Assembly (NCBI GenBank): GCA_941918925.1
Contig: OW799235.1
Location: 35,515,201 to 35,579,200 of the forward strand
Reading direction: 5' to 3'
Origin: Phyto melanocephala
Lineage: Eukaryota; Arthropoda; Insecta; Diptera; Rhinophoridae
Length of the DNA: 64,000 bases
Below, in pieces: positions 1 to 10,954 of this stretch. Position numbers and translations under genes: made by a program. The notes under the pieces were generated by a model. The model was not told the DNA's origin. It searched no databases and saw only the letters and a program-made list of their open reading frames with translations. How positions within the stretch are numbered: the first letter of the stretch is position 1; every line of letters begins with the position of its first letter.

Positions 1-527
1 TATAGTCATTGAAGAGGATGTTGTTTAGAAAAAGCAAATCATTACCTAGTTTTTGCTGGGTAGTTTTAAATATTCTTGAAAAATAACATATTGTTACGTT
101 TATACCTTTTATAAATTTTGGATTATTTCCTTTAAATAAACCTCTTGAGTTCTTTTATTGCAATTAAAAACACTTTAAATTCGTTATAAAATTAAGAGCA
201 CTTTATTTACTTAAACACACTCAAAGATTGCTTTAATATCACTTTACTTGTTACACTTATAGTTATACACTTTTATTATACGCACTTTACAAGCTCTATT
301 GTAATACTGATTATGTTAGCTGTGTTGTTCGGCTATTTATAGTAACATAGTGGTATTCGGTAACATTCGACAAAGTTCTCGTTTGTACATTCTAGTACAT
401 TCGAAAACCGTTACATTTAAATTAAGACGTTAAGTAATATGCACGAATAATAGAAGTGCCTAAAAGTATGCTGCACATAATAACAAACATCATTTTCGAA
501 CAACCAACGAAATAAACTAATACAAAA
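1..527. other. AT-rich spacer, no gene seen
   Basis: No supported reading frame, RNA gene or inverted repeat was found. The stretch is ordinary AT-rich DNA ahead of repeat A1. Confidence 0.6.
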
Positions 528-1296
528 ACAAGTAACAGTGCTATATTCGGCCGTGCCGAATCTTATATACCCTTCACAACGTGTAGTCATGCAATAACAA
601 TTGTTTGTATCACCATTCATCCCATATAAAATACGTGCATACGTACACGTTAGAATAAATGTGGCATCGAATCCCAGCTGAGCCAAAAAAATTTTATTTT
701 ATTTTATTTAACATGTTATTTATTTTTTATTATTTTTTTTATATTTTTTTTAAATTTTTTTAAAAAATTTTTTTAGAAAAATTTTTAAAAAATTTTTTTA
801 AATTTTTTTTTAAATTTTTTTTAAAATTTTTTTAAAATTTTTTTTTTTTTAGTTTTTTTTATTATTTTTTTCTTATTTTTAATATTTTTTTTTTTTGTAA
901 TTTTTTTTGTTTGGTATGTTTTTTACATGTATCTATGTATGTATGTTGTTGTTGTAATTGTGAAAAAAAACGAGGTGGTCGTGGTTTTTTGCTCATATCT
1001 CAGAAAGTTATGGGACAATTGTGCTGAATTTCAATAGCGATTCATTCCTGGATATTTCCAAGAGATTGATACCATATACAGATCTAAGGAACATATAGTT
1101 GCTTCTAAAAGTTGATTTCAACCAACACACGGACAGACGGGCAGACGGACAGACGGTCAGGGCTTAATCGACTTCTCTATTCATAAGCTTTCAGAAAATA
1201 TATACTTTATGGGGTCGGAAATGAAAAATGTAGAAATTACAAACGGAATGACAAAGCTATATATACCCTTGTGCACCACAGGTGAAGGGTATAAAA
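528..1296 (+). repeat. A-family dispersed repeat, copy A1
   Basis: The copy starts with ACAAGTAA, then the palindrome TTCGGC-CGT-GCCGAA (about 545-559), then TTATATACCCTTCAC. It ends with ATACCCTT...AAGGGTATAA, which can fold into a hairpin. Between lie a module with GGCATCGAATCCCAGC (about 661-680), a 200-base T-rich core (686-900), a GACGGACAGACGG mini-repeat (about 1130-1155) and the motif TATATACTTTATGGGGTC. The same order recurs in A2 and A3. No protein is encoded; the 89-aa frame on the minus strand is an accident of the repeat. It is probably a non-autonomous transposon of unknown class. Similar GGACAGACGG/TTTATGGGGTC modules are familiar from other flies, but I cannot name the family. 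Confidence 0.8.
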
Positions 1297-3189
1297 ACTA
1301 CAGTAACTTAAACTACTACAACTAAAATAAATTATAATGTAAATTAAGCTACTTAAAACTAAATCTGTAACAATATTTTTTAAACGGTTTTAATATTTTG
1401 ACATGTGTGTTCATATTAATGGCATACCATCTTTTTATTAAATCTAAATTATACACTCAATTAACTTTAGAATAAACTAATCCTTACTTCTTAATTATCG
1501 TAAATTTCGTAAAAATCAATAATATGGCTTAAAAGCCAATGAACATGTAGTGTAATATCGAATTTAGAATTTTTATTTAAATCATTTTGTTTAATGCACC
1601 ACTTGACATTTGCTCTACACTGTGTATTGTATTTAGTTATTTAATTTTGTAAATTTGATTATATTCTGCATATTTTATTTAATAATTCGTCCTTCAAAAA
1701 ATATTTTGCTACTTCTCTGCAAAACAACGACAAGAGTCACTAAGAAATCAACCACAAAAATAAACAACATCATACGACCACAACAACAATCAACTACTAT
1801 CAGTTCGTATAAAACCTTCGGTTGGGAAAACGTCAAAACCACGTCATGACATACATACATACATACATTCAAACAAACATACGTATATATTTAAAATTTG
1901 AATAAAAATTAATATCTATTGTATATTGCTGTATATCCAGTAGCTTATTGGAGTGTGTAACATGGTGGCCTGGGTTAACTAGAACAGTCAGGGAACTTGT
2001 ACGTATTTTTTTTCTAATTTTAAATAAATATTTTGAAGATACAACCACACATGAATTTAAAAGACCTGCCTCCAAAAAAAAAACAGATTCACAAACTTGA
2101 AACTTTGTTTGAGTTGAGTTTTTGGGCCAGAGAGCGTATTTAATTGTAAATAGTCAGCAGACATTGAATTTTCATGTAGACCGAAATTTACAGAAAAACC
2201 TTATTTTCTAATTCAATTAAGAAATGGAGCGAACCAAATAAAATTCACTAAATTTGTTAATTCAAAGAAACAAAATTTGAAAAAAATGATTTTAATTTTA
2301 GTTTTTAAAAGAATATTTTGTTTGCATTTGTAAAAATTTGTATAAAAATATTCTCGATTTTTAAACAAATTATTAACAAAAAAAAAAAAACTAATAAAAA
2401 AATATTTTTTTAATAAAAGAATATATAAAACAAATATTTCTTTACTTTAGACAAACATTTTATTGAATGAATCAACGACAAACTGTTTAAAACAAATTAG
2501 AAAAATATTAAAGAACCAGTCATTCTAACAAAACTATTTATTAAATGAAAATAGACTTATGACATCCAGACAAGTAGAAAACTTCTCTATACCTTCTTCT
2601 TAAACAAAAAAATCCTGAAATCTACAATAACTTTAAACTAAATGAGAATTTTTAGGATCAATAGATCATGTTCACACTAACTAAGAGTAAAAAAGACTTT
2701 TTAAATTTTTGTTGTTTTATTCCATGTGTTAATCTGAGAAAATACTCAAACAAAAATTATTTGAATCAATTAAAAAAGTTATAGAAACTGAAATTAATTT
2801 TAGATAATCGTTTCTTTTTTATAAACAAATTTTGACTTTAATTTTTTCTGTGTAACCAAGACTCACTTTAATAAAATTGAACTTTTTTTGGGCTCTTTCT
2901 CTCACGCAGACACTATTTTTTACCCACCTGACCAAGACTTTTGACAATAAAATCAAGCAAAATATTTAATAATGACTGTCAGGGGCTTAAAGAGAGCTAG
3001 CTATCTGCCAGAGCCCATCTGTATTCTTATTTCAAAAATATCGAGTATCTGTTACAATTAATCTTGAATAATTGAAAAGGTGATAATTTTATTTAACTGC
3101 AGAAATTCGGATTTTTTCATAATTTAATTGGACAAACCCATTTTATATAAACTCAATATCTTGAAAATGGAACCAATTTAAGAAAAAAA
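1297..3189. other. AT-rich spacer with a CA-rich island
   Basis: Mostly featureless. Positions about 1722-1850 are rich in CAA, ACA and CAC triplets, like fly leader or Gln/Thr-rich coding DNA, and end in a CATA microsatellite (1851-1868). The open frame there lacks an ATG and I see no matching splice sites, so I do not call a gene. Confidence 0.5.
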
Positions 3190-3856
3190 CTAATCTTTGT
3201 TAAGCCTAGATTTTAGTATTTCACGTAACATGCCATTTTCTTTATTATTTCGACGCCATCTTCGATTTAGAATTTTTCATAGTTAAATGTATTCTACTAG
3301 TCATACCCTTTTATTTGTTAGGGTTAAAAAAAAGTTGTTCCGTCATTTTTAGACTCCATCTTGAATTTTACACTTTTTTAATAGTTTACTTAATTTTTCT
3401 GGTCAGGACCTTTTGTTTGATACCAATATTACGGAGGTTAAAAGGGACAAAACTTTAACTACTATATTTGTCTCAAATATTCGTTATTTAATCTTGGACG
3501 CCATCATGGATTTTTTTCTTTTGATAGATAACTATTTTTAAATACTCAAGCCCTTTCATTTGATCTCCATATTGGCTCTCTCGGTTGTATATAAACTGAA
3601 AAATATCGATTTCCGTTTGTAAATTTTATGAAAGACATCGAAGCAGTTTTACTTTGGCGTTATATCTCAGTTGGTTTAAAACCGATTTGTTAGATTTTCT
3701 CAGAAATAATTTATGAAGTGGCGGCTTATAATTTGGTATCTTGAGCGTATTCAACAATTATTAAAATTCAACAATTATTAAATTATTAAAAAATTTAATA
3801 TATTTAAAAAAATATACATCTTTTCAAATAATTTTTGCCTATAACTTTGCCGATTA

Positions 3857-5148
3857 AAGAATGAGATCGATAAAACCCTAACACGAATAAAACGCAATAA
3901 CTTTGAAACGAATTAATTCATTTTAATGAAAATAGCGTGGTTTAACAATAAAATAACAGTAAATTAAAATATTAATGCTTTTTGTAAAAATTCAGCTTTT
4001 TTTGATGAACTGTTTCACCTTTTCCGGAATTGAGACCATGAGGGTTTTGATGGTATCCTTAGTAACTTTATTGCTGGAATAAGACCATTTCTGGGAAAAA
4101 ATTTTAGTAGTATTAGCAACTTGTTTTGTATCCTTCAGCACTCTTTTGACTAAAGCCCAGTAACGTTCGATGGGCCTTAGTTCTGGACAATTAGGTGGAT
4201 TTGCTTCTTTTGGCACTACCACTATATTATTTGTTTCATACCATTCTGCTGCAGATTTACTATAATGACACGACGCTAGGTCGGGCCAAAAATATGTTGA
4301 CTTATTGTGTTTTCGTATGAATGGAAGCAACCTCTTCTGCAAGCACTCCTTGATGTAAATATCAGTGTTGATAGTCCCAGTAGTAATAAATTTACTGCTT
4401 CTTTCTCCGCACGTGCATATAGCTTGCCAAACTAAGTACTTCTTTGGAAACTTTGTCTTTTTTTGGAACTTAAATTGGTCATCGACATTACCTCTTCCAT
4501 CGGCCACATAATAACTTCGCCCTGGGAGCTGAGAAAAGTCGGCAAGAACGTAAGTCTCATCATCCATAATACAACACTCATATTTTTTGATAAAATTTCT
4601 AAGCAGTTCTTTGGCACGACTTTTTGCATCCAAGTTTTTCTTCAAATTTCTGTCTGGCACTTTCTGAACCTTGTAGGACTTAAGGCCTTCATATCTTTTA
4701 ACCTTCCTTACAAAAAAATCGGAACAGTTTGCTTTTACGGTGGCTTTACGGTTTGAGAGGTTGGGATTTTGGTTTAGAAGACTAACAATCTTTGAAGCTA
4801 ACTGTGGGTCAGTTATACCTTTTTTAGCTCCAGTTTTCCTTTTAATACTACGACGTTCGTTATACACTTTTATCACACGCGAAACTGTTTGTCGTGACAC
4901 CTTTATCTCATTTGCAATAGATTTGTAAGTACGACTGGGATTTTTTAAAAAAATTGTTATTATTTTTTCACGCACTTTTTCTTCGGAATCCATTTTCAAA
5001 CAAACTAATAATCCGATTATGCTATTATTTTGTACACATAATTTGACAAGTTTTTAAATGCAAACTTGATCATAAACAGTTATACTTTTTGTGCATGAAG
5101 AAAGGTGGAATTAAAAATGTGTGTTAAGGTTTCACTGATCTCATTCTT
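3857..5148 (-). mobile_element. Intact Tc1/mariner element of the DD37E type
   Basis: The 1292-bp element is bounded by TA at 3855-3856 and 5149-5150, the standard Tc1/mariner target duplication. Its ends are inverted repeats beginning AAGAATGAGATC and matching over about 28 bp with few mismatches. The single gene inside reads leftward and is uninterrupted. Repeat B3 carries the corresponding sequence without an insert near 49143 (accaatTAgag), so the target TA can be seen empty in a paralogue. Complete ends, an open transposase and a clean target make this the youngest and most likely active element in the window. Confidence 0.93.
3992..4993 (-). CDS. DD37E transposase (ITmD37E-like)
   Basis: The protein has 333 residues counted from the first true ATG (4993-4991); the frame stays open two codons further upstream. 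It would cut and reinsert the surrounding element in the nucleus. The N-terminal 110 residues are basic and carry two helix-turn-helix-like segments, the first around SIANEIKVSRQTVSRVIK (residues 25-42). KRKTGAKK (51-58) could be a nuclear localisation signal. The catalytic triad is Asp145 (IMDDETYV), Asp238 (FWPDLASCHYS) and Glu276 (CPELRPIERYW). With 37 residues between the last two, it is DD37E, the spacing of the mosquito ITmD37E group. Length is normal for a Tc1/mariner transposase, with no stop or frameshift. Class membership is firm; activity is inferred. Confidence 0.92.
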   Translation of the reverse strand: MDSEEKVREKIITIFLKNPSRTYKSIANEIKVSRQTVSRVIKVYNERRSIKRKTGAKKGITDPQLASKIVSLLNQNPNLSNRKATVKANCSDFFVRKVKRYEGLKSYKVQKVPDRNLKKNLDAKSRAKELLRNFIKKYECCIMDDETYVLADFSQLPGRSYYVADGRGNVDDQFKFQKKTKFPKKYLVWQAICTCGERSSKFITTGTINTDIYIKECLQKRLLPFIRKHNKSTYFWPDLASCHYSKSAAEWYETNNIVVVPKEANPPNCPELRPIERYWALVKRVLKDTKQVANTTKIFSQKWSYSSNKVTKDTIKTLMVSIPEKVKQFIKKS

Positions 5149-5280
5149 TAGTGGCCAATTTGTTAAAAATTTTTCATGTATATCTCCAGAGGTAAACCAA
5201 ATCTATAAATAGTAACAACCGTGTTTATAAAATATCCTAGAGTAAAAAATTTTAAATTTTTGTGGTAAAAATAAGAAAAA

Positions 5281-5984
5281 ACAAGTAAGAGCGCTATATG
5301 CGGCCGTGCCGAATCTTATATACCCTTCACAACGTGTAGTCATGCAATAACAATTGTTTGTATCACCATTCATCCCATATAAAATACGTGCATACGTACA
5401 CGTTAGAATAAATGTGGCATCGAATCCCAGCTGAGCCAAAAAAATTTTATTTTATTTTATTTAATATATTATTTATATTTTATTATTTTTTTTTAAATTT
5501 TTTTAACAAATTTTTTTAGACAAATTTTTTTTAAATTTTTTTGTAGTTTTTTTTTATTATTATTTTTTTCTTATTTTTAATATTTTTTTTTTAATTTTTT
5601 TTGTTTAGTATGTTTTTTACATGTATGTATGTATGTTGTTGTTGTAATTGTGGAAAAAAACGAGGTGGTCGTGGTTTTTTGCTCATATCTCAGAAAGTTA
5701 TGGGACGATTGTGCTGAATTTCAATAGCGATTCATTCCTGGATATTTCCAAGAGATTGATACCATATACAGATCTGAGGAACATATAGTTGCTTCTAAAA
5801 GTTGATTTTAACCAACACACGGACAGACGGGCAGACGGACGGACGGTCAGGGCGTAATCGACTCCTCTATTCATAAGCTTTCAGAAAATATATACTTTAT
5901 GGGGTCGGAAATGAAAGTTGTAGAAATTACAAACGGAATGACAAAGCTATATATACCCTTGTGCACCACAGGTGAAGGGTATAA
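5281..5984 (+). repeat. A-family repeat, copy A2, nested in B0
   Basis: Same order as A1: ACAAGTAAGAGCGC, head palindrome (one arm base changed, TGCGGC), TTATATACCCTTCAC, the ATCGAATCCCAGC module, a T-rich core, the GACGG mini-repeat, and a terminal ATACCCTT...AAGGGTAT hairpin. The B0 sequence resumes directly after it. AAAACA lies on both sides of the insert and may be a target duplication, but the run of A makes that weak. The placement shows that A inserts as a discrete unit. Confidence 0.8.
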
Positions 5985-6245
5985 CAAAACAGAGGCAGTC
6001 GTATTTATTTGCTCATATCTCAGAAAGTTATGGGGCGATTGTGCTGATTTCCAATACCGATCTGCTCCTGAATAATTTGATATTTTGATACCTTAAACGG
6101 GTCTTGGAGATGTCGGGGGGCTTCAAAAATTTGATTTCAACATACACAAGGACAGACGAATAAAGCTTAATCGACTCCCCTATTCATAAGCTTTTAGAAA
6201 TGAATACTGTAGAATTTTCACACGGAATGACAAACCCATATATAA

Positions 6246-8179
6246 AATTTATCAAATTTTTATTGTTTTTTAAACTCTGGAGGATGCAAATGTAACAAGC
6301 GTTACATTTTAGTAAATTTTTACTATTATCGAATCAAAGGTCAAGTGGGTATATTTGTTAACTTACCAGTATTTGTGTGCCATCGCTATTATTGTCGCCG
6401 ATACCCCGTCGACAGACGCTGACGTCTGCTGTTCTGTCTGCCCTTCATTTACTCTATGGTCTGGTTTTTATGACACTACTTATGAATTGTACTATCTACT
6501 ACTATTCACTTTGATCGTTCGATGGATGGCTTGTTCACTTTGGGTTTCTTACAGTAGACGCGTCAAGAGACTCAATGTGGAGTGTTGAAACATACAAACA
6601 AATATCCATGAAACGAAACCAGTTAGTAGTACATATTTATTTACTTGTAAATTTATTTAGTTTTTGTTTGCTTCTCATAGATTTTAGACAGAGTACATTA
6701 ATGTAACACAAACGTGTTACGAAATTAGTTCAAGTTGTTAAATTCTCTTTTTATGTATTTTTTTCCTCTTTTGAATCCTTTAAAACTGTAATGTGGGAGG
6801 TAAGATCAGTGTGACCATTTTATTATTTTTTGTAGGCTAATTGAGTGATATATCCACAAATTTAGAACCCAGTATTTGTCAGTTTTTTTTAAGTAACATT
6901 TGTATTTGATATTTAATTTTTTTTATTACAAGCTTTGATTGAACAAGTAATAAATAATGTTTGTAATTAAATATTGAAATTGAGATTTAACAAACTTTCA
7001 ATGTTTGATATGCACACTTTTGCGTCAACCATAAAAATTATACAAAGCCGTGTTTAAAATAACCGGGTTTTATTATGAAAAAATCAGTTTATGCTATATT
7101 TTTGAAAAATAAGCGCGTCAAAAACCGACATCAACAGAACTAATAAAATCTGTTAAAATGGGTCGAAAAAAAGCCGTTTGATCTGCATATAACGAAATCC
7201 TTTAAACGAAGTTCCGTTATTGTCATTTAGTAAAGTGAATGTGAATGTGAAAAAAAGAATTTGATTCTGAATTTTCTGTTTTGAAATCTTGAATGTTTTC
7301 GTTCATCAAAATGCAAAAAATAAGAAAATGAACATTTTAAAAATTTCAATTCAATTTTTCGAAGCCAATTTATCCCTAAAATTGTTTTCAGATCTGGTTA
7401 CACTAAATTTTATTGATTTAGATAAATTCATTATGGTAAATATTAATATAAATTGAAGTCACAAATGAAGTGAACATTTTCTTTTTAAAACACAAAAAGT
7501 AAATTGTTCTACATATAATAAATTTAAGAAGTTGAATGTCTTTTATTCATTTATATGTGAACTGAATAAGATAAATGTTGAAAAAATGCATGTATTGTAC
7601 AAATTTGCACAAGAACAAACAAATTAACTTTTATGAATTTATGACTGCATATTTAATATCAGTTTAAAGTTTATTTTCTTACAGTGTTTTTCTTTTGCCC
7701 GTCCTTGGGCTTAATTAAGAATATAAGTGACTTTGAACTTTATTAAAAACTGTCATTGATGAAAGTATGAAGGAACAACGTGCTTTTATTATTTTTTTTT
7801 TTTTTGCAACACTGAGTTCTCGTCTACTTATGATTATATTTGCAAGATTAAATGTCAAAAAATTTATTTAATTTTCGGGCTATAGTCCCAACAACTAATA
7901 ACTTCAATTATTGAAGAATTCTAAGACATTCTTTGCAGTTTCAATTAATTCAAGCTAAGGCTTTAATATATCTTACAAATATTTATAATTACTTGATTGT
8001 CTTTAGAACGTTTCTCCTGGTATTATGTAGTTCGTGACCTGTTAAATTTATTACTCAGCTTTTTAGTGCCTTACTTAAGTCTAAATAAGACAGTAATCAA
8101 GATATTGTAAGCTTTCATTATTCATTTTTATTAGATCCTCCTTGTGATTCGTCAAAAAGCAATGTATGATTAAACTTGA
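6246..8179. other. AT-rich spacer with short hairpins and one less AT-rich patch
   Basis: A perfect 9-bp-arm hairpin (AAATGTAAC-AAGC-GTTACATTT) lies at 6288-6309, another (GTAACAC-AAAC-GTGTTAC) near 6704-6721, and CAGACG-CTGA-CGTCTG near 6413-6428. Positions about 6370-6590 are noticeably less AT-rich and hold a 77-codon frame with no ATG. I do not recognise it and do not call it a gene. Confidence 0.45.
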
Positions 8180-9764
8180 ACAACAGGGGTTTTAACTAAT
8201 TATACTGCTTTTTTTATTCTGTCGAAAAATCATCGAAAACGGCCTTTGTGCTTTTCAAAATATTCTTCATAAATATCAATACACTTTTGCATTTGTGTGA
8301 AACAATTTTAGAAGCACTTTTTTCATTCTGATTGAAGTAACTCCAAAACATGAATTTTGAAAGTATGAATGAGGTTTTGTTCGTCTTAAAAGACCCATAC
8401 CGTTGACTGCTTTCGGGCTTATACGCATTAATCTATAATTCGTCACCTCTCACGAAGTCATGCAAATATTTGAAGCACCGCTATCGTATTTTTTTAACAT
8501 TTCTTACGACCAATTAACACGAGCCTTTTTTGAGCGCTTGCCAAATTATGTTGATCCAACGCGAACAAGTCTTTTTTGCAGCTAAATGATCATACAATAT
8601 TGAATGTATGCTCATTCTACTAATAAAGCGTGATTTTTTAAGCGTAGTTTTTTTTAAATCTAATAATTCACTCAAAATTGCATGTTATATTCAAAATTGT
8701 TATTGAATTGATGAATTGGTCCTTATCATTTACTTTTTAAAAATAACTTCATTTAAATGTTGCCCGCGGCTCCGGTTCAAATGGTCCATTCGTTAGGTCC
8801 AATTTTGCACAACTTTTTTGAGCATTTTGGCCTGAATTCCATGAATAACACGAGTTATGTTATACTCTAAGGCTTAAATCGTGTTTGGCTTCTCCACATG
8901 GAGCAACGACTTCACATAACCCCACATGAAATAGTCAAGAGGCGTCAAATCACATGATCTTGGCGGCCAACTCACAGGGCCATTTCGAGAGATAAACTGC
9001 TCACCAAATTCATCCTTTAATATGTCCATTGTTGCACGAGCGGTGTGGCATGTGGCACCGTCTTGTTGGAACCACATATCAACCAAGTTCAACTCAGCAC
9101 ATTGGGGCAAAAAAAAAAGTTGCGTATCATGAGTCGATATCGTTCGCCGTTGACGGTAACGTTTCTTCCAAGGTCGTCTTTGAAGAAAAATGGACCGATG
9201 ATGCCACCATCCCATAAACCACACCAAACTTTCGTTTTTTCGGGATGCATCGGTAACTCTTGTACAGCATGTGGTTGTTCTTCACCCCAGAGGCGACAGT
9301 TTTGCTTACGTATCCATTTAGCCAGGAATGAGCTTCATCGCTGAATACAAATTTTCAATAAAACAGTGGATTTCCATCGAGCTGTTGTAAGCACTAATTT
9401 TGATAATAAATTTCAACGATTTGCAGTCGTTGCTCGTTTGTGAGTTTCTCCATGATGAAATGGCAGAGTATACTGAACACTTTTTACTTTCTCAGATTGG
9501 ACATAATTACCAACCAGTGCTGCCAGCCCGAAAAACTGGTAAACTGGTGCTTGCGGATGCTTCATCGGTAAAAATCAAATTGAGTTCATCGATGCACTGT
9601 TGTTGATTAATCCGCATCAAAGTTCTTAATTTTTTTGCCGGCATGATTTTCTCAAGCTGCTGTAAACAACACAAATAGCGTTCGTATGTTAAAACGTTCT
9701 CAGTGTGTATATTGTAAAAAATTTCATATTGCCAGATTTCTGCACTGGGATTGCCTAGTCGCAA
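8180..9764 (-). mobile_element. Decayed mariner, split by a rosa-like element
   Basis: The minus strand shows mariner transposase pieces in the expected order. The N-terminal part at 9764-9507 reads RINQQQCIDELNLIFTDEAS. The middle part, about 8625-8180, reads MSIHSILYDHLAAKKTCSRW and then KKARVNWS and MLKKYDSGAS after stops and frameshifts. These are conserved segments of the mariner type with N-terminal QQQCIDEL and SIHSILHEHL motifs. A DD41D remnant (8730-9453) sits between the halves, so the mariner was hit by a second element. A parallel, uninterrupted copy lies at 58255-58830. It cannot make a working protein. Confidence 0.8.
8730..9453 (-). pseudogene. Rosa-like DD41D transposase, internally deleted
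   Basis: Reading leftward from ATG at 9453 the frame gives MEKLTNEQRLQIVEIYYQN and a stop, then jumps to the catalytic core: FSDEAHSWLNGYVSKQNCRLW, VNGERYRLMIR, DMWFQQDGATCHTARATM, and CDLTPLDYFMWGYVKSLL. The last two Asp residues are 41 apart (DGATCHT to LDYF), the DD41D spacing of the rosa family. Most of the DNA-binding region is deleted. An A-run near 9108-9117 causes a frameshift. The C-terminal part continues in frame past a stop at 8874-8876 and includes RVIHGIQAKMLKKVVQNWT and HLNRSRGQHLNEVIFKK, ending at 8730. It is clearly dead. Confidence 0.88.
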
Positions 9765-10119
9765 AATATAATAGGGAACCCTCGTATTTATTATATTAGT
9801 ACCATATTCTACTAATTCTTTAATATTTTAAAATATGCGGCTAAACTGAATAAAAACCTGTAAAAATGATTTTTTATGATACAGTTTAAGATTTCATGAA
9901 ATTTTAAAATGAATGAAAAGTAATGTTTATTATAATTTTAAAATTTTAAAAAATTATGACCATACTTGTAAAGTGATTAAATGCATCAGGCAATTTTTCG
10001 AACGCTGTTAGAAAATCTTAAGTGTTTATTTAAAAAATATATAAATATATTTAATTTTTTAAGTACTGTTTATTTTTATATGTATTGAATAACATAAATA
10101 AATATGCATTTAGGGTGTT
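9765..10119. other. AT-rich spacer
   Basis: No gene or repeat end was recognised between the mariner remnant and repeat A3. Confidence 0.5.
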
Positions 10120-10848
10120 TTTATACCCTTCACCTGTGGTGCACAAGGGTATATATAGCTTTGTCATTCCGTTTGTAATTTCTACAATTTTCATTTCCGA
10201 CCCCATAAAGTATATATTTTCTGAAAGCTTATGAATAGAGGAGTCGATTAAGCCCTGACCGTCTGCCCGTCTGTCCGTGTGTTGGTTGAAATCAACTTTT
10301 AGAAGCAACTATATGTTCCTCAGATGTGTATATGGTATCAATCTCTTGGAAATATCCAGGAATGAATCGCTATTGAAATTCAGCACAATCGCCTTTCTGA
10401 GATATGAGCAAAAAACCACAACCACCTCGTTTTTTTTTCACAATTACAACAACAACATACATACATAGATACATGTAAAAAACATACCAAACAAAAAAAA
10501 TTACAAAAAAAAAAATATTAAAAATAAGAAAAAAATAATAAAAAAAACTACAAAAAAAAAAATTTAAAAAAAAATTTAAAAAAATTTTTTAAAAATTTTT
10601 CTAAAAAAATTTTTTAAAAAAATTTAAAAAAAATATAAAAAAAAATAATAAAATATAAATAATATATTAAATAAAATAAAATTTTTTTGGCTCAGCTGGG
10701 ATTCGATGCCACATTTATTCTAACGTGTACGTATGCACGTATTTTATATGGGATGAATGGTGATACAAACAATTGTTATTGCATGACTACACGTTGTGAA
10801 GGGTATATAAGATTCGGCACGGCCGAATATAGCACTGTTACTTGTTTT
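10120..10848 (-). repeat. A-family repeat, copy A3
   Basis: Complete copy in reverse orientation. It reads from the tail (TTATACCCTTCACC near 10121) to the head palindrome (TTCGGCACGGCCGAA near 10813-10827) and ACTTGTTTTC. The core is A-rich on the plus strand (10485-10685), as expected for a reversed A1. The module GGCTCAGCTGGGATTCGATG lies at 10689-10708. The sequence is close to A1 throughout, suggesting fairly recent spread. Confidence 0.8.
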
Positions 10849-10954
10849 CTTCTACCACATACACATTTCCATATACATACATGTACATATCGATGCAGAG
10901 GTTCATAACATTTAACGAAAACAGCATTCGTGTTACGTTTGTTTTCATAATAAT

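Larger units (their letters stand above)
3190..6245 (+). repeat. B-family repeat B0, split by two later insertions
   Basis: Three blocks match the full B copies at 33690 and 56355: 3190-3856, 5149-5280 and 5985-6245. Shared landmarks are GACGCCATCTT, CCTTTTATTTG and TTTTTGCCTATAACTTTGCC in the first block, ATCTCCAGAGG in the second, and GCTCATATCTCAGAAAGTTA in the third. A DD37E transposon occupies 3857-5148 and repeat A2 occupies 5281-5984. The head with the TTCGGC palindrome is missing and the tail hairpin is lost. B shares its tail with A but has a different middle, so A and B are related non-autonomous repeats. Confidence 0.8.

Noticed and set aside
661..680. tRNA gene
   Set aside because: Only a B-box-like stretch is present. 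No cloverleaf, anticodon stem or A box could be drawn.
417..686. 89-codon minus-strand frame, repeated at 5203-5439 and 10687-10908
   Set aside because: It is the A repeat read in one frame. It runs over the head palindrome and differs at its end in each copy, so it is not a gene.
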